This document shows, one piece after another, positions 62,555-64,000 of a DNA stretch of 64,000 bases. This stretch comes from Bacteroidia bacterium (GTDB lineage: Bacteria > Bacteroidota > Bacteroidia > B-17B0 > Aurantibacillaceae). Each line of letters opens with the position of its first letter. The first letter of the stretch is position 1. The notes below the pieces were generated by a model that worked only from the letters and a program-made list of their open reading frames with translations, had not been told where the DNA came from and made no database searches. The position numbers were made by a program, and so were the translations under genes. The stretch covers positions 124,001 through 188,000 of the forward strand of contig JACMNO010000069.1 in assembly GCA_014378485.1 (NCBI GenBank). The letters run 5' to 3'.

Positions 62555-63982
62555 ATGAAAACACCTTATATACTTTCGTTAATTATATCTTTTTTTATTT
62601 TACAAATGCAAACCAGGGCTCAATCCTATTTTCAAAAAACTTACCCGATGAGTAATGATCAGGAAGGACAGGATGTATTGCCAACATCGGACGGCGGGTA
62701 CCTGATTGCAGGATACACAAATACCAGCATACTTTATGATTGCGATTTGCTTATTATTAAAACTGATGCAGTAGGAAATAAACTCTGGAGCAAAACGTAC
62801 GGAGGAAATAAACCTGATTTTCCTTATCATATGCTGGCGACTAACGATGGTAACTATTTCCTGATAGGCTATTCGCAAAGTTATGGCGGCGGGGATATGG
62901 ATATTCTGCTACAAAAAATTGATCCTTCGGGTAACCAGATCTGGCTAAAAACGTATGGGGGATCTGGTAATGACTACGCCAGAGATGTCACTGCTACAGC
63001 AGACGGGAATTACATGATCGTAGGATCATCAAATAGCCAAAGTACCACGGGCCAAAATGCAAACCTGATAAAAATTGATCCATCCGGAAATGTTATTTGG
63101 AATAAAACCTACGGTGGATCAGCTAATGATCATGGATGTATTGTTAAACAATGTTCTGACGGTGGATACATTATGCTTGGACAGACTTATAGTTATGGTA
63201 TCGGAAACGGTGATGCATGGCTGGTAAAAATGAACTCTAATGGTGATACGACCTGGACAAAAACATTTGGGGGTTCACAAAATGATGAGGGTGTTTCCTT
63301 AGCAGTAAATAGTGATGATAGCTTTACTTTTTTAATAAGAGATAGCAGCACAGCCGGTAAAGATATAGACATAAGAGTTGTAAAAACGTCATCAACCGGT
63401 AACGTGATGTGGAACAAAGTGTATGGCGGTTCACAGAAAGATACTCCCAAAATGATTCAACACACTTCTGATGGAGGATATGTAATTGCAGGGATTAGCA
63501 GAAGTTTTGGCTGGATAAATCCTGACATGTATGTGTTAAAACTTACCAATTCAGGAGATACTACTTGGACCAGGCATTTTGGTGGAGCAAACCATGAACA
63601 TTGTTATGCTGTTAGGGAATTATCGGATGGCAGTTATATAGCTGTCGGCAAATCGGCAAGTTATGGGCCAGATATAGATCCCATACTTTTAAAAATAAAT
63701 TCAAATGGTTTATTGAGCGTTGGGCTGACGGAATACGCATCATTATCATCAGCTATTCAATTATATCCTAATCCAAATAAAGGTGAACTTAATTTAGACC
63801 TTTCAAATTTTAAAGCTACAAAAATTACAGTGTTAAATACATTAGGAGAAATGGTTTACAGTAAAAACATTGAAAATGAGCAAAAAATAAACATTAAACT
63901 TCCTGATCAGAAAACAGGGCTCTACTTTATAAGAACCGAATCTGAAACACATTCAGTAACCAATAAATTTATTATAAACTAA
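62555..63982 (+). CDS. Secreted beta-propeller repeat protein with T9SS sorting domain
   Basis: 475 residues from ATG at 62555, chosen over a TTG at 62438 because it opens a signal peptide ('ILSLIISFFILQMQTRAQ'). Six to seven blades of about 50 residues follow with the pattern 'W-x-K-T-Y-G-G-x-x-x-D...D-G-x-Y-x-x-x-G', for example 'KIDPSGNVIWNKTYGGSAND' and 'DGGYIMLGQTYSYGIGNGDA'. The last 70 residues are a T9SS type A sorting domain ('IQLYPNPNKGELNLDLSNF' ... 'TNKFIIN'). It should be exported to the surface or medium; the function is unknown. It resembles the protein at 13312-14979. Confidence 0.9.
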   Translation: MKTPYILSLIISFFILQMQTRAQSYFQKTYPMSNDQEGQDVLPTSDGGYLIAGYTNTSILYDCDLLIIKTDAVGNKLWSKTYGGNKPDFPYHMLATNDGNYFLIGYSQSYGGGDMDILLQKIDPSGNQIWLKTYGGSGNDYARDVTATADGNYMIVGSSNSQSTTGQNANLIKIDPSGNVIWNKTYGGSANDHGCIVKQCSDGGYIMLGQTYSYGIGNGDAWLVKMNSNGDTTWTKTFGGSQNDEGVSLAVNSDDSFTFLIRDSSTAGKDIDIRVVKTSSTGNVMWNKVYGGSQKDTPKMIQHTSDGGYVIAGISRSFGWINPDMYVLKLTNSGDTTWTRHFGGANHEHCYAVRELSDGSYIAVGKSASYGPDIDPILLKINSNGLLSVGLTEYASLSSAIQLYPNPNKGELNLDLSNFKATKITVLNTLGEMVYSKNIENEQKINIKLPDQKTGLYFIRTESETHSVTNKFIIN

Positions 63983-64000
63983 AAACAATTTTATGAAATA

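Noticed and set aside
63993-64000. ATG at the right edge as the start of another gene
   Set aside because: Only eight bases remain in the window, so no coding sequence can be judged.

Overview
This window is AT-rich chromosomal DNA (roughly one third G+C by eye) from a member of the Bacteroidota. The support is: five secreted proteins with C-terminal type IX secretion (T9SS) sorting domains ('YPNP...' followed by a beta-rich tail), Bacteroidota-type domains (DUF7793, DUF4956, DUF2490, PD40/OmpA proteins, a TraR/DksA protein with reduced cysteines), almost no Shine-Dalgarno sequences, and many hybrid histidine kinases. No rRNA, tRNA, phage, insertion sequence or CRISPR array was seen.

Layout. 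1-8357: a dense signalling block with a truncated hybrid kinase, a PAS kinase, a DUF7793 protein, four receiver proteins, a pseudo-receiver/Hpt protein, a free Hpt protein and two small proteins. 8469-12289: an OmpA/PD40 protein, a phosphohexomutase and a PA2169-type four-helix-bundle protein. 12290-13311: a gene-free stretch with a possible folded RNA and an array of eight hairpins. 13312-25626: exopolysaccharide and glucan genes (T9SS beta-propeller protein, acyltransferase, carbohydrate-binding-like protein, STAS protein, cellulose-synthase-like GT2, AraC regulator, GH57, GT4, clan GH-A hydrolase). 26068-31215: a plus-strand run of TraR/DksA, CotH kinase, YD-like repeat protein, VTC domain, DUF4956 and DUF2490. 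31220-38420: a convergent minus-strand operon with GH26, barrel protein, TPR protein, GH15 glucoamylase and a carbohydrate-binding-like protein. 38705-43451: a repeat protein, a FAD/Rieske oxidoreductase, a PQQ-type sugar dehydrogenase and a DUF2541 protein. 43584-55872: two very large hybrid kinases (one with eleven near-identical 92-residue poly-HAMP units), two LytTR regulators and a sugar nucleotidyltransferase. 56136-63982: YtxH protein, lipoprotein, second OmpA/PD40 operon, a beta-barrel protein, a receiver, two small ORFs and a T9SS beta-propeller protein.

The main discovery is a bipartite promoter-like element, (G/A)GCTA-N16-A(A/C/T)CGAA. It occurs at least 19 times, almost always with exactly 16 bases between the boxes, in gene-free DNA and pointing at the next gene. 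It ties together the envelope, glucan, stress-type (YtxH, TraR/DksA, DUF2541) and signalling genes, which suggests one regulon read by an alternative sigma factor or comparable regulator encoded outside the window.

Other candidates for an undescribed system are: the hairpin array at 12767-13318, whose stems co-vary and whose loops are conserved; the CotH-VTC-DUF4956-DUF2490 operon, which looks like an envelope phosphate-polymer or polymer-phosphorylation machine; and the soluble poly-HAMP kinase. Functional assignments are from motifs recognised by eye; no database search was run.
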